Below are positions 17,487 through 26,916 of a stretch of 64,000 bases of DNA, piece by piece. The notes under the pieces were generated by a model. It saw only the letters and a program-made list of their open reading frames with translations. It made no database searches and was not told the origin of the DNA. The DNA lies in NCBI RefSeq assembly GCF_007679325.1, contig NZ_VEGI01000001.1, positions 620,001-684,000 on the forward strand, in the 5' to 3' direction. The position numbers were made by a program, and so were the translations under genes. This DNA is from Arthrobacter sp. U41 (GTDB lineage: Bacteria; Actinomycetota; Actinomycetes; Actinomycetales; Micrococcaceae). Within the stretch, counting starts at the first letter, position 1. Each line of letters opens with the position of its first letter.

Positions 17487-20400
17487 CTACCCCTTCGGAC
17501 CTGCGGGGCCGGCCGGGCTGTCACCCAGGATGACACTGCTGAGGGCTGTCAGCACCTCATGGGATTCGAACCTGGACGTTACATAGTCTTGTGCCATGCC
17601 CGCAGCAGCCGCCCATGACGTGTCGTCCAAGGATCCGATGAATTCGGCAAGCTCGGGCACGTCGGCATGCAGCCAGGATGTCGGGTAGATCTGGTCTGCC
17701 CCCGGCCACGCAAGGCTGGCAGGCAGGGCGCCAGAGGCGGCGCCGTCCGGCAGGGTCAGGTGGAAAGATTCAAAGTCGCTCAGCGACAGTACCACCCCGA
17801 TCTTCCGGTACCAGGCAGCCATGTCGTCGCCCTGCGCATCAAACGTCACTGCGCCCATGAGGAGCGGATCGGTTTCGATTCGACGGTATTGCTCAACGTA
17901 GAAGGACATTTCTTCGGGGCGGTTGGCCATCCAGGGGAAATCTTCAGGGCGTTTGCCCTTGATGAAGAGCCGGTAGCGGTCGTCCCGCATCCGGAGAATC
18001 CTCAATACGTCCAATGCCTTGTCCAGCCGTTTGCGAGCAGGAACAATCCCGACAAACCCAAGGTTGAATCTGGCGTCGGCGATTTTGTCCTGCCGAAGTT
18101 CCACCGTGTCCACCGCATTTGGAATTACGCGACTTATGCCACGGGGGACATTGTGATCGCGCACGGCCACCTCGAGGATGTGCCTCCCGACGAACACAAC
18201 GTCGTCCACGGCCGCATACGAAACATCCTTGACGAAAGGTCGAAAGATCTCCTGGAGGTGGAGTCGCGTCACCAGACGCTGGTGTGAGGATTTGTTTTTT
18301 GAGTACCACACGGCATTGCCCAGGGTCCATTCACAGAAGATCACATCAGCGTGCGCAAGCAGGCGCTGGCTCTGCTCCTCGTCGTGTTTGTTGTGATCCA
18401 ACCACTTGTCGATCGTGACGCTGTGGCCCAGAGCCTCGAGGTTGGAGATGAGTCCGGTGGCGAATTTTAGGTCGTGCCCCGCAATCAGGATGTTCTTTGG
18501 CTTGCTGAGAGGCCGGGCCTCCGATGGCTGGTCCTTTAGGATGATGTCTCTCCGGAGGCAGAGCGTGCCGTCGTCCTGACGGTCATCGAGTCCTGTGAGC
18601 CGCGGACTTCCCGAATCTGCTGAGCCACGACGGGCTAGCCCAAGGCCTGGAATGTCCAGATCGTCACTCGATATGGCGATGGAACTCCAGGTTCCGAAAC
18701 TCGTCGCAGTGAGCATGTCCTCAAAGACGGTTCGATCGTGATGCCCTGTGCCGGGGAACCCCATAAACGCGAGTCCCGCCTCTCTCGCCAGCCTCACGGC
18801 ATCGGTGAAACCATCCACGAGCTCCACGGGAAGTTCCGTGGACGTTCCGCTGTCTGTGGAGTAAATCCGAACCGGTTGCACGGTCTGCATTCCGATTACC
18901 GAGGCGGTTTCGGGAGTCAGCCTGTCAACGAAGACGGCATAGCCAGGCATCTCAGGAGCTTCCACGGTTAGCCCCGCAGTACGAAGCACATAGGCCAGGC
19001 GGTGTCCCGCAGTGTGACCCCTGTGCACATGTCTGTAGGCCAGCCACGCGTCCCTAATGCGAGAGGGCTCGTTGTTCATCCATTCGGTGACCAGCAGATC
19101 AATTTCTTCTGCCCCCTCGACCACCGGCACCAGGCCATTCATGATGTGTTCAACGCCGATGCCTCTACCGCTCAGGACAGCCGAACCTGATGCGGCGACT
19201 TCCATGACGCGCCGGGAGAACATTGTGGGCGAACCGTCCACAGAGTTCACATTGATGTGGACAGGATGGGACTTGTAGGCATCAACCATTTCCGCGTAGC
19301 TCAGCCCACCCCGCACATATCGACCCAAGTCGTCCGGGAAGCGGTAAGGGCTTTCCGGATTAAGATGCTGTCTGTCGTAGATGGCCAGGTCGTGGTTCTT
19401 CGCGACGTCAAGAATCGTGGCCAATTCCTCAGACCGCGCCTTATAGCGGTCGCCGTAGTAGGAGCCGGCGTAGGCGACCGAGTGATCATACGGGCGGTCG
19501 GACGGAATGATGTTGTGCAACCTGGGTTGTGCATAGAAGGGCAACGAAGCCACAGTTCGCTGCCGGGGACCAGCGGCCGCTTTGTAGCGGCGGATGCAGT
19601 CCGAATCTGTCGTAAACACGTGATCAAAATGTCCGGCTGTTCGGATGAACCTGTTGAAATGCACCGGATCTTCCTTGTTCCAGAAGATCGTCGGGACGCC
19701 AGCGGTGTTGCAGTATTCCAGAATCGCCTTCAACGTGGCGAAACGTTCATCGTCGTAGTAGCCCACCTTCTGCTTCCACCCGCCGTCAATTCCTTCCCAG
19801 GCGGACTCCACCAGCAGTGCGTCCAAGGGCTGTGATTCGATCTGCTGGCGCCAGGACTCAGGCCGGAGCGCAACCAGTGTGGCTTCGCCGCGCAGGCCCT
19901 CAAGAGTAAATTCGTCTGCAATTATGCCGACGGTCATCTCCGACAGTTTTCGGGGTGCAGACTCGGCTCTGGTCCGGGTCTGGCCGTGAGCTTCTACGGC
20001 TTTGGCGCCGGTTGCCCGCCAGGTCCGTTCGTCTATCGTCCACAAGCGGGCCCGCCTCCCCATTGCAGCACGCCGCTCGGGGTCTTGAGCCAAAACGGCA
20101 ATGGCCTCGGCGAGGGAATTCGGGTTTCCGGCCTCGGCGAGCAAAGCCCGGGCCTGGTCGGGTCCTGCAAGATCACGCAAGGGGGCAAGATCACTGAGGA
20201 TCAAAGCCTTGGCGCTTGCCATGGCCTCCAGCGGTTTGAGCGGCGAAACCATCTCCGTGACAGGCAAACGCCTCCGGGGGCACGGCATAATGTCAAAGAG
20301 GCTTACATAGGTCGGAATTTTTCCGGCCGAAACCCTACCGGTGAACTTGACGTTGTCAGCGATTCCGAGTTCCAGGGCCCTACGCTTCAGCTCAGGCAAC

Positions 20401-21920
20401 TGGACGCCGTCCCCGACGATGACCAGCGTAACGTCGAGACCTTCATCCAGGACGATTCTGGCCGCTTCCAAAAGATCTTCCAAGCCTTCATAAGCAACCA
20501 GGCTTCCGGCGTAGCCAACCACGGTTGTGGTGTCTGCCAGCCCAAGTTTTCGACGCAGGGATTCAAGGGCGGGCATGGGCGCGAACGTATCGGTGTCCAC
20601 CGAGTTCGGCATCAGTTTGATCGATGATGAGTCAACCCCGCGCCGAACCAGTTCGTCTTGGACCTGGCTGGTTATTGCCAAGACGAGGTCGGCCTCGGTC
20701 GCCACCAGAGTTTCGAGGCTGACGGCAAGCTTGAAGCGGTCTGACTCGGCCCAAGCGGGATTGTTTGAAAGTTGCGTGATCTCCCAGAGCCCCCGCACCT
20801 CGTAGACGAACGGGATGCCGAGCCGACGAGCCGCCATGAGGGCGGGCAGCGCGGTCACGTGGTTCGAGGCTGACTGGATCAACGACACGCGATTGCGCTG
20901 GGCCTCGCGAACGTAGACATCTACGGCCTCCGCCAGGTAGTAGTCGAGGCGGTCGGCCGTCCAGCTGGGCCCTGGGTTGAAAATATGAGTGACACCGCCT
21001 ATCTCACGCTCAAAGCGTTCGTTGACGGCAACCTCAACATCGACTTTCGAATCCCACGGGTAGCCGGGGCGTGCCACAACGACGACGTCTTCGCCGTTGG
21101 CCTGAAGCCCAGCGACGACGCCGCCGGTTCGCGTTGAATAGCCGTTGCTGTTGAAATGTCCGGTACTGTGCGCGCAGTACATGATCCGGTTGCGCTCCGG
21201 CAAGTACCCGGCATTGGGCTGCCGGGGGGAGAGAAACTGCTCCCGGGTCAGTAGCTCGCGCTGCCCAAGGACATTTTGTACAAGTGAGAGTTCGGAACCG
21301 GCTAGCTCTTCAAGGAGTGCGGAGTTCTGCAGAATGAACTCACCGGGCTCCAGGATCGCGCCCTTGTCGAAATAATCGTGGGAGATCAGCTTGAGGGCGG
21401 CCGCCTTGGACGGTTGCGCCTCAAATTCGGCCAGAAGGTCTTCGCGTGTGACAGTGGTGGGCGCCGCGGGCTTGACCTGAGTGGGCACGGCAGGCCGGTT
21501 CCCGGACGCGCCGGGCTGCTTCGGCAAAGAGCGGCCGGGCCGTGCGTAAGACGTTGCGGGCGATTCCGGGTTGCTTCGGGACTGCGTCCCGGTGTCGCCG
21601 AAGGCGCGGGCGAGGCTCCGTGCGGGGGCAAGAACTACCTGCCCGACACGGAGACTCTTTGAGGAGCGAAGGGCTTTCAGCGCTGACTTGAGCTTGTTGC
21701 GGTCATCGTTCGCCGATTTCAATTCGGCTTTGGCGTTATCCCTCGCTCTTCGCATGGCGCGGAGATCCTTTTCCAGAACCTCAACCCGGCGCCGGCTTTT
21801 GGCTTCATGGGCCAGCAACCGCTCATAATCCCGGATGACAGCGTCGATATCCTGCAGATATCTTTTGCGTTTGGCCAACTTGACTGTTGCCAACTGGGCG
21901 ACTTCATCTGCATGCTTCAA
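17487..21920 (-). CDS. Giant multi-domain glycosyltransferase (coiled coil, GT4, CgeB-like, GT4-like)
   Basis: A 1,477-residue cytosolic protein. Residues about 15-85 are a charged coiled coil and 110-160 a Pro/Ser linker. A GT4 module spans about 245-610 (STGHFNSNGYSTRTGG, VVGYAGSLVAYEGLEDLL, SPLKPLEAMAS). A CgeB/YkvP-like module spans about 660-1005 (IFWNKEDP, INVNSVDGSPTMFSRRVME). After a degenerate linker, a second GT-B module covers about 1138-1465 (LGFVGIVPARKRLDKAL, LSDFESFHLTLPDG). It starts at TTG 21918-21920 with GGAG seven bases upstream, 33 bases after wecC. It probably adds several sugars to one chain. It is the last gene of the operon that begins at 28655. Confidence 0.85.
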   Translation of the reverse strand: MKHADEVAQLATVKLAKRKRYLQDIDAVIRDYERLLAHEAKSRRRVEVLEKDLRAMRRARDNAKAELKSANDDRNKLKSALKALRSSKSLRVGQVVLAPARSLARAFGDTGTQSRSNPESPATSYARPGRSLPKQPGASGNRPAVPTQVKPAAPTTVTREDLLAEFEAQPSKAAALKLISHDYFDKGAILEPGEFILQNSALLEELAGSELSLVQNVLGQRELLTREQFLSPRQPNAGYLPERNRIMYCAHSTGHFNSNGYSTRTGGVVAGLQANGEDVVVVARPGYPWDSKVDVEVAVNERFEREIGGVTHIFNPGPSWTADRLDYYLAEAVDVYVREAQRNRVSLIQSASNHVTALPALMAARRLGIPFVYEVRGLWEITQLSNNPAWAESDRFKLAVSLETLVATEADLVLAITSQVQDELVRRGVDSSSIKLMPNSVDTDTFAPMPALESLRRKLGLADTTTVVGYAGSLVAYEGLEDLLEAARIVLDEGLDVTLVIVGDGVQLPELKRRALELGIADNVKFTGRVSAGKIPTYVSLFDIMPCPRRRLPVTEMVSPLKPLEAMASAKALILSDLAPLRDLAGPDQARALLAEAGNPNSLAEAIAVLAQDPERRAAMGRRARLWTIDERTWRATGAKAVEAHGQTRTRAESAPRKLSEMTVGIIADEFTLEGLRGEATLVALRPESWRQQIESQPLDALLVESAWEGIDGGWKQKVGYYDDERFATLKAILEYCNTAGVPTIFWNKEDPVHFNRFIRTAGHFDHVFTTDSDCIRRYKAAAGPRQRTVASLPFYAQPRLHNIIPSDRPYDHSVAYAGSYYGDRYKARSEELATILDVAKNHDLAIYDRQHLNPESPYRFPDDLGRYVRGGLSYAEMVDAYKSHPVHINVNSVDGSPTMFSRRVMEVAASGSAVLSGRGIGVEHIMNGLVPVVEGAEEIDLLVTEWMNNEPSRIRDAWLAYRHVHRGHTAGHRLAYVLRTAGLTVEAPEMPGYAVFVDRLTPETASVIGMQTVQPVRIYSTDSGTSTELPVELVDGFTDAVRLAREAGLAFMGFPGTGHHDRTVFEDMLTATSFGTWSSIAISSDDLDIPGLGLARRGSADSGSPRLTGLDDRQDDGTLCLRRDIILKDQPSEARPLSKPKNILIAGHDLKFATGLISNLEALGHSVTIDKWLDHNKHDEEQSQRLLAHADVIFCEWTLGNAVWYSKNKSSHQRLVTRLHLQEIFRPFVKDVSYAAVDDVVFVGRHILEVAVRDHNVPRGISRVIPNAVDTVELRQDKIADARFNLGFVGIVPARKRLDKALDVLRILRMRDDRYRLFIKGKRPEDFPWMANRPEEMSFYVEQYRRIETDPLLMGAVTFDAQGDDMAAWYRKIGVVLSLSDFESFHLTLPDGAASGALPASLAWPGADQIYPTSWLHADVPELAEFIGSLDDTSWAAAAGMAQDYVTSRFESHEVLTALSSVILGDSPAGPAGPKG

Positions 21921-21953
21921 GGCTTTACTCCGTGTCCGGGATGGTTTTGCGAA

Positions 21954-23201
21954 TTACTGCCAGATTCCGCGTGTATCCAGCACCGGCTTGCCTGCCATGA
22001 GCTGCTGGTCCATTTCCCTAAAGTCGTCGTGGTCCACTAGGAGCAGCACGGCGTCGGCCGTAGCCACCGCGGGTTCCAGATCCTGCAGGACAACGTTGCT
22101 GAGACCTGCAAGCTGCCTCGGCAGGCGGTCTACATGGGGTTCCACAACCAGAAGTTCTGCGCCGTCCAGTTTGGCGCTGAGCTTTTCGACGATGGCTACG
22201 GCGGGTGACTCGCGAAGGTCATCGATGTTGGCCTTGAATGCCAGTCCCAGGACAGCGATCTTAGGCGAAACGGTCTCCCCCACCGCTTCCTGTACTTTCT
22301 TCACTACCCAGTCGGGCTTCGAGTCGTTGGTCTCGCGTGCCTGCCGGATCAGCTGCGCTTCCTCAGGGGCGGCAGCGACAATGAACCAGGGATCGACAGC
22401 GATGCAGTGACCGCCCACGCCTGGGCCCGGCTGCAGGATGTTGACGCGGGGGTGGTGATTCGCCAGTTTGATGAGTTCCCAGACGTTGATGCCCAGCTTG
22501 TCGCTGATCACCGAAAGCTCGTTCGCGAAGGCAATATTGACGTCCCGGTAGGAATTCTCCACCAGCTTGGCCATTTCCGCCGTCGCTGCATCGGTGACGA
22601 GGATCTCGCCCTGGCAGAACACTGCGTAAAGTGCCTTGGCGAGCTGAGCTGCCTCGGGGGTGAGACCTCCAACGATGCGGTCATTGGTAACAAGCTCAAT
22701 CATGATCCGGCCAGGCAGCACACGCTCCGGGCAGTGGGCCACATGGATTGACGGCTTGCCGTCGGCTCCGTCGAGGCTCAGGTCCGGACGGAGGCTAATG
22801 AGGTAGTCACCCAGGAGCTGAGTGGTTCCAGGAGGTGACGTCGACTCAAGAATGACGAGTTCACCGCCCACGAGCTTGGGTGCGATGCCCCGTGCAGCAG
22901 CCTTGATGTAGGTCACGTCAGCTGTGTGATCGGCGTTGAACGGCGTGGGAACAGCCACGATGTAGGCCTGCGCAGATGGCGTCTCAGTCGAGGCACTCAA
23001 CTTGTGCTGGCTGACGGCACCTGCCACGTAGGACGCCAAGTCCGGCTCGACGAAGGGAACTTCGCCGCAGTTGACCGACTCGACCGTGCCCGGGTTTACG
23101 TCCACTCCAATGACGTGGATCCCATTGCCGGCAAGGATCGCCGCTGTCGGCAGGCCGATGTAGCCCAATCCAATGACAGCGACAGTTTCAATAGTATTCA
23201 A
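21954..23201 (-). CDS. wecC: UDP-N-acetyl-D-mannosamine dehydrogenase
   Basis: A 415-residue NAD-dependent dehydrogenase that oxidises UDP-ManNAc twice to UDP-ManNAcA. It has the Rossmann loop GLGYIGLPTA, the STSPPGTT segment, the catalytic Cys block GPGVGGHCIAVDPWF that marks the WecC subgroup, and the C-terminal LGLAFKANIDDLRESPA domain. The start is TTG at 23199-23201 behind a GGGGG run. The gene sits between two glycosyltransferases in a tight operon and pairs functionally with wecB at 10013-11155. Another UDP-sugar dehydrogenase of this type (WbpA, UDP-GlcNAc) is a less likely alternative given the WecB partner. Confidence 0.92.
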   Translation of the reverse strand: MNTIETVAVIGLGYIGLPTAAILAGNGIHVIGVDVNPGTVESVNCGEVPFVEPDLASYVAGAVSQHKLSASTETPSAQAYIVAVPTPFNADHTADVTYIKAAARGIAPKLVGGELVILESTSPPGTTQLLGDYLISLRPDLSLDGADGKPSIHVAHCPERVLPGRIMIELVTNDRIVGGLTPEAAQLAKALYAVFCQGEILVTDAATAEMAKLVENSYRDVNIAFANELSVISDKLGINVWELIKLANHHPRVNILQPGPGVGGHCIAVDPWFIVAAAPEEAQLIRQARETNDSKPDWVVKKVQEAVGETVSPKIAVLGLAFKANIDDLRESPAVAIVEKLSAKLDGAELLVVEPHVDRLPRQLAGLSNVVLQDLEPAVATADAVLLLVDHDDFREMDQQLMAGKPVLDTRGIWQ

Positions 23202-23214
23202 GGAGAACCCCCAG

Positions 23215-25137
23215 TCAGACAGAAACTTGATCTCTGTAATTTCCGAAAAATTTCAATTCACCGCTGGCCAGCAACTCTGCGTCGCTGATCTTCCAGGTGT
23301 GGCCTTCAGAGGCACGTTGTTGACAGTAGTTGAACCTGTCGGACGCATAGACCGCGCCTCCACCAGCAACCACGTCAAGAAGAAAGCGTGTATCTTCTCC
23401 GCTACCAACGGCGGCAAAAGGGCTGCTGCGGAAAACGTCCGCGGATCCCATGATGGTGGGGCCCATGACCGTCCGAGTATACCGGTGCTCCCATTCGGGG
23501 AAGCGAAGCAGTGTCGCGTTCCGGTCCGCGAGGTGCATGTAGTGCGCCTGTTTGCCCACGACGTCGGCGCCGGAGTACTCCAATGCGTACAGCTGGTCAC
23601 TGAGGTAATCCGCGGCGTAAAAGTCGTCGTCGTCCATCTTTGTCAGGACCTGCCCGGCGGCTGCCGCCACACACATATTCAGGCACTCCCCCAGGGGAAC
23701 GTGAGCCTCCGCAGATAGCAACCTCATAGCTGAAACGCCATATTGTTCCTTCAAGTGACGGATAGTGTCGCCGTCAGCTATGAAGCCGTGGGTAAGCAGG
23801 ATCAACTCTACGTCTACGTCGCGCTGGCTTCCGACAGTCTGGAAGACGTGTTCGAGCTGCCAGGGCCGAATTGTCGACACCAAAACCGATACGGTCGGGC
23901 GCCGGTCCTGGCGGGGCAGCTTCGGAACAACGGCAGAGAGGATTTGACTGCTCCGCACCCGGTAAGTGTGTTCCTGCCAGATCCTGCGCTGTCCCCGATG
24001 GAGCTGGCGTTCGCCCAACTCCGGGTTCCGGTGCAATGCACGCAGGAGTTGTTCTGCTTCCGTCTCGGTCGCCACGGCAAAGATTTCATCCGCACCAAAG
24101 TGATGGGTTATGGCGGCACTGGGCGTGGTCACAACGTTGGACCCGCTGGCGATGATCTCAAATACTCGGCGTGAGCACATGGTGGGCGAATCGACCACCG
24201 AATTCACGTTGAGGAAGGTTTTGTACGCTTTGTAGGCCGTGAGCATCTCGGAATAATCAAGCGAGCCCACAACCCTGGCGTCGAACGGAGCCGGGAACTG
24301 ATACCGGGCGTCGCCGCCCAGTTGCCGGGAGAAAATTTCCAGCCCCGTTTCCATCGATGGCGAGGCTGCCTCGGCTGCCTTGAGCAGAACGTCGAGCTGC
24401 TCGCGGCGCTCGGGGTATTTGTCGGCAAAGTACATCCCGGCGAAAGCCACATCGCGTTGATGCCAGCCGTCTTTCGGGCGGACCGGGTTATGGATGACCG
24501 GCTGGGCGGCGAAGGGCAATACATCGACGCGGTCGTGCCCGAGATCGCGCACGTAGGCTTCAACCCTGTTGGCGTCACTCGTAAATACAAAGTCGAACAA
24601 CCTTGCTGTAGCAAGGAAGTCGTCGTAGTGCGGAGGGTCCTCCTTGTTCCAGAATGCCGTTGGAATGGAGTGTTCACGGCACCACTCGGTCAACCCACGC
24701 AGCGGTGACGGTCCCGAGTGATCCTGGCGGGCAATCTTGCCGGCCCACAGGCCCTGAGGTCCCTTCCAGGCCGACTCGACGAACACCATGTCCACGTCGT
24801 GCTCAATCAATTGCTCGCGCCAAGACTTCGGCGAGAGCTGTACGCAATCCCACTCAAGAGCGAAGGCAAGGGACGAAAAATCATCAAGCACCACTCCAAC
24901 ACGGGCCCGGCCCACATGCTGGGCCTGACGCCGGGCGGAGTCGATGCCCGAGGGACGAAATTTCAGCCGTCGTTTCCTGCCTCTTCCGACCCAGACCCCT
25001 TCAGCTCCCCGCACCGTCTCCAGCCTGCGGTGACCGGCCTCATAGGCCTCCCGTGCCAACCACGTCTGGACCTGACGAGGACCACCTGCCCTGAAATGCC
25101 ACACCAGCTTACGCAGTGTCTGGATGCCCGCTCTCAT
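23215..25137 (-). CDS. Bifunctional glycosyltransferase: CgeB-like plus GT2
   Basis: A 640-residue protein. Residues about 80-400 form a CgeB-like glycosyltransferase module (FWNKEDPPHYDDF, FLNVNSVVDSPTMCSRR, IASGSNVV) closely matching the middle of the 1,477-residue protein. Residues about 410-630 are a GT-A (GT2) module (VSVLVSTIRPWQ, KMDDDDFYAADYL with the metal-binding Asp cluster). No membrane segment is evident. Its ATG overlaps the stop of the ABC ATPase gene (ATGA at 25134-25137), so the two are translationally coupled. It probably adds two sugars in turn to the export substrate. The sugar specificity is unknown. Confidence 0.85.
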   Translation of the reverse strand: MRAGIQTLRKLVWHFRAGGPRQVQTWLAREAYEAGHRRLETVRGAEGVWVGRGRKRRLKFRPSGIDSARRQAQHVGRARVGVVLDDFSSLAFALEWDCVQLSPKSWREQLIEHDVDMVFVESAWKGPQGLWAGKIARQDHSGPSPLRGLTEWCREHSIPTAFWNKEDPPHYDDFLATARLFDFVFTSDANRVEAYVRDLGHDRVDVLPFAAQPVIHNPVRPKDGWHQRDVAFAGMYFADKYPERREQLDVLLKAAEAASPSMETGLEIFSRQLGGDARYQFPAPFDARVVGSLDYSEMLTAYKAYKTFLNVNSVVDSPTMCSRRVFEIIASGSNVVTTPSAAITHHFGADEIFAVATETEAEQLLRALHRNPELGERQLHRGQRRIWQEHTYRVRSSQILSAVVPKLPRQDRRPTVSVLVSTIRPWQLEHVFQTVGSQRDVDVELILLTHGFIADGDTIRHLKEQYGVSAMRLLSAEAHVPLGECLNMCVAAAAGQVLTKMDDDDFYAADYLSDQLYALEYSGADVVGKQAHYMHLADRNATLLRFPEWEHRYTRTVMGPTIMGSADVFRSSPFAAVGSGEDTRFLLDVVAGGGAVYASDRFNYCQQRASEGHTWKISDAELLASGELKFFGNYRDQVSV

Positions 25138-26024
25138 ACTTTGGACCGGCGCAGTGAATTTCGGTCACTGACATCTGCAACTTGGAGGTCATTGATCATC
25201 CTTCGGCGGAGTTTGAGGGCGCCCACCCGATCCCCGTCGGCCAGTCGTTGGGTGAACAACCGGTAGTACTTGACCACGTCTGCCGGAGCTCCGTCAGCGA
25301 GGAGTTCACCTTGATCGATCCAGACCGCCCTGTTGCACAAATCGAGCACCGTCGACATACTGTGGCTGACCAGGAAGACCGTGCCCGCCTGGCCCAACAG
25401 TTCCAGCATGCGCTTGCGCGTTCTGTCCTTAAACTGGGCATCGCCCGTGTTCAGCGCTTCATCAATAATAAGGATCTCCGGATCGATGGCCGCTGCAATC
25501 GCAAAGCGAAGCCGGGATCCCATACCTGCGGAGTAGGATTTCATCGGCATATGGATTGCCTCCTCCAAGCCGGAGAGTTCAACTATCGCCGTATACTTGT
25601 CATCGATTTGCTGTCTGGTCATGCCCATGGCCAAGCAACCCAGAATTATGTTCTGGTCGCCGGACAGTCCCGGAATCAAGGCTGCGTTGACGCCAAGCAT
25701 CACTGGCGTGGAGGTCGCGTAAACCGCACCCGCAGTCGGCGGGATCTGCCCACCGACAATTTTCAACAACGTGCTCTTGCCGGAACCGTTTCTTCCGATA
25801 ATGCCGACCGATTCCCCGTGCTCTACGACAAGGGACAACTCTTTCAGTGCGGTGACGCTGACAGCCGTCGTTCTGCCCAGGTTCTGTTTGAGCATCTGCC
25901 AGGTAGATCCCGCAGACGCCGGCGTATCCCGGGAGCGGGAGGTTGTTTTATAGGTCATGCTGACTTTGTCGATGACGACGGATGGCGTGCCTTCGACAAA
26001 ATTCAGCTCAGAGCTCTCGCCCAT
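25134..26024 (-). CDS. Polysaccharide-export ABC transporter ATP-binding protein (TagH/Wzt-type)
   Basis: A 296-residue ATPase of the teichoic-acid/O-antigen export family. It has Walker A GRNGSGKST, signature SAGMGSRLRF (a degenerate form of SGGQ typical of this subfamily), Walker B ILIIDEAL, and the H-loop FLVSHSMS. An N-terminal strand (VVIDKVSMTYK) and spacer before the core domain fit TagH/Wzt proteins. It lacks the long C-terminal carbohydrate-binding domain of Wzt, so it should not read a chain-end cap. The start ATG at 26022-26024 has GGGGAGGAG immediately upstream and overlaps the permease end by 17 bases. Confidence 0.92.
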   Translation of the reverse strand: MGESSELNFVEGTPSVVIDKVSMTYKTTSRSRDTPASAGSTWQMLKQNLGRTTAVSVTALKELSLVVEHGESVGIIGRNGSGKSTLLKIVGGQIPPTAGAVYATSTPVMLGVNAALIPGLSGDQNIILGCLAMGMTRQQIDDKYTAIVELSGLEEAIHMPMKSYSAGMGSRLRFAIAAAIDPEILIIDEALNTGDAQFKDRTRKRMLELLGQAGTVFLVSHSMSTVLDLCNRAVWIDQGELLADGAPADVVKYYRLFTQRLADGDRVGALKLRRRMINDLQVADVSDRNSLRRSKV

Positions 26025-26916
26025 ACGTCTCCTCCCCCCGCCAGAAGACAACGGTTCCGACGGCAAGGGCTGCAATGGACCAGAGTGCAAGAATCACCCA
26101 GGACCGCCATTCTCCGGCACTCCCATAGAGCAACGTCTCCCTCGCAAGATCCAAGACGTTGTACAGGGGGTTGTATTCCATGATCGTCTTTAGAGTCGGC
26201 ATGTCGTTGAAACTCTCGATTGAGAAGAACATGCAGGAGGCGTACATCCAGAGCCGCATCGAGTAGGAAATGAGCTGGCTGGCATCGTTGAACACGGAGA
26301 CTACCCGGGCGAGGATCAGACCGACGCCGAGATTGAAGACGAATTGAAGCGCCACTACCGGGATGATCAGCAGCCATCGCCACGTGATTTCTTCCGAGGG
26401 CGGCAGAACAATGATCAAGATGAGCATCGTGATCAACACCGGAATGTTCGACAGAAGCTCACGCAGATTCACTGCCAGAACAAGGGAGGCGCGCGGAAAC
26501 TGGAACGCTTGGATAACGTTCTTATTCGCGTTGATCACACGGGATGACGCGGTGATGGCGCGGGTGGACATCTGGAAGAGGAAGACGCCAATGATCAGGA
26601 AGGCGACAAAGTTCTCGATGCCATTGCCGGACTTCAAGATGACGCCCATGATCAGATAGAACATCAGTCCGTTCAAGAGCGGACCCAGCACCAACCAGAC
26701 CCGGCCTAGGCGGTCCTGCTCGTTACCTGTCTGAACACGTGCCTGAGCATCGTAAAAAATGAAGTGCCGGTAGTCCCAAAGGGAAACGAGATAATCCAAG
26801 AACGCCGGGCGCGCTCCCACCCGGCGCAGACCACGCAAGCTGACGGACGTGGTCACCGCTGTTGGCTGCGGTACCTGACGTACCTGAGGTGCCGCCGACG
26901 ACGTTTTCGAACTCAA
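26008..26916 (-). CDS. Polysaccharide-export ABC transporter permease (TagG/Wzm-type)
   Basis: A 302-residue ABC-2 type permease with about six hydrophobic segments (near residues 75-93, 102-125, 155-175, 182-202, 215-235 and 270-290). The cytosolic N-terminus and segments such as DLARETLLYG resemble TagG/Wzm. With the next gene it should export a lipid-linked wall polysaccharide across the plasma membrane. The start is a TTG at 26914-26916 overlapping the upstream TGA (TTGA), with GGAGG seven bases before it. This shows tight coupling to the preceding GT4 gene. Confidence 0.92.
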   Translation of the reverse strand: MSSKTSSAAPQVRQVPQPTAVTTSVSLRGLRRVGARPAFLDYLVSLWDYRHFIFYDAQARVQTGNEQDRLGRVWLVLGPLLNGLMFYLIMGVILKSGNGIENFVAFLIIGVFLFQMSTRAITASSRVINANKNVIQAFQFPRASLVLAVNLRELLSNIPVLITMLILIIVLPPSEEITWRWLLIIPVVALQFVFNLGVGLILARVVSVFNDASQLISYSMRLWMYASCMFFSIESFNDMPTLKTIMEYNPLYNVLDLARETLLYGSAGEWRSWVILALWSIAALAVGTVVFWRGEETYGREL

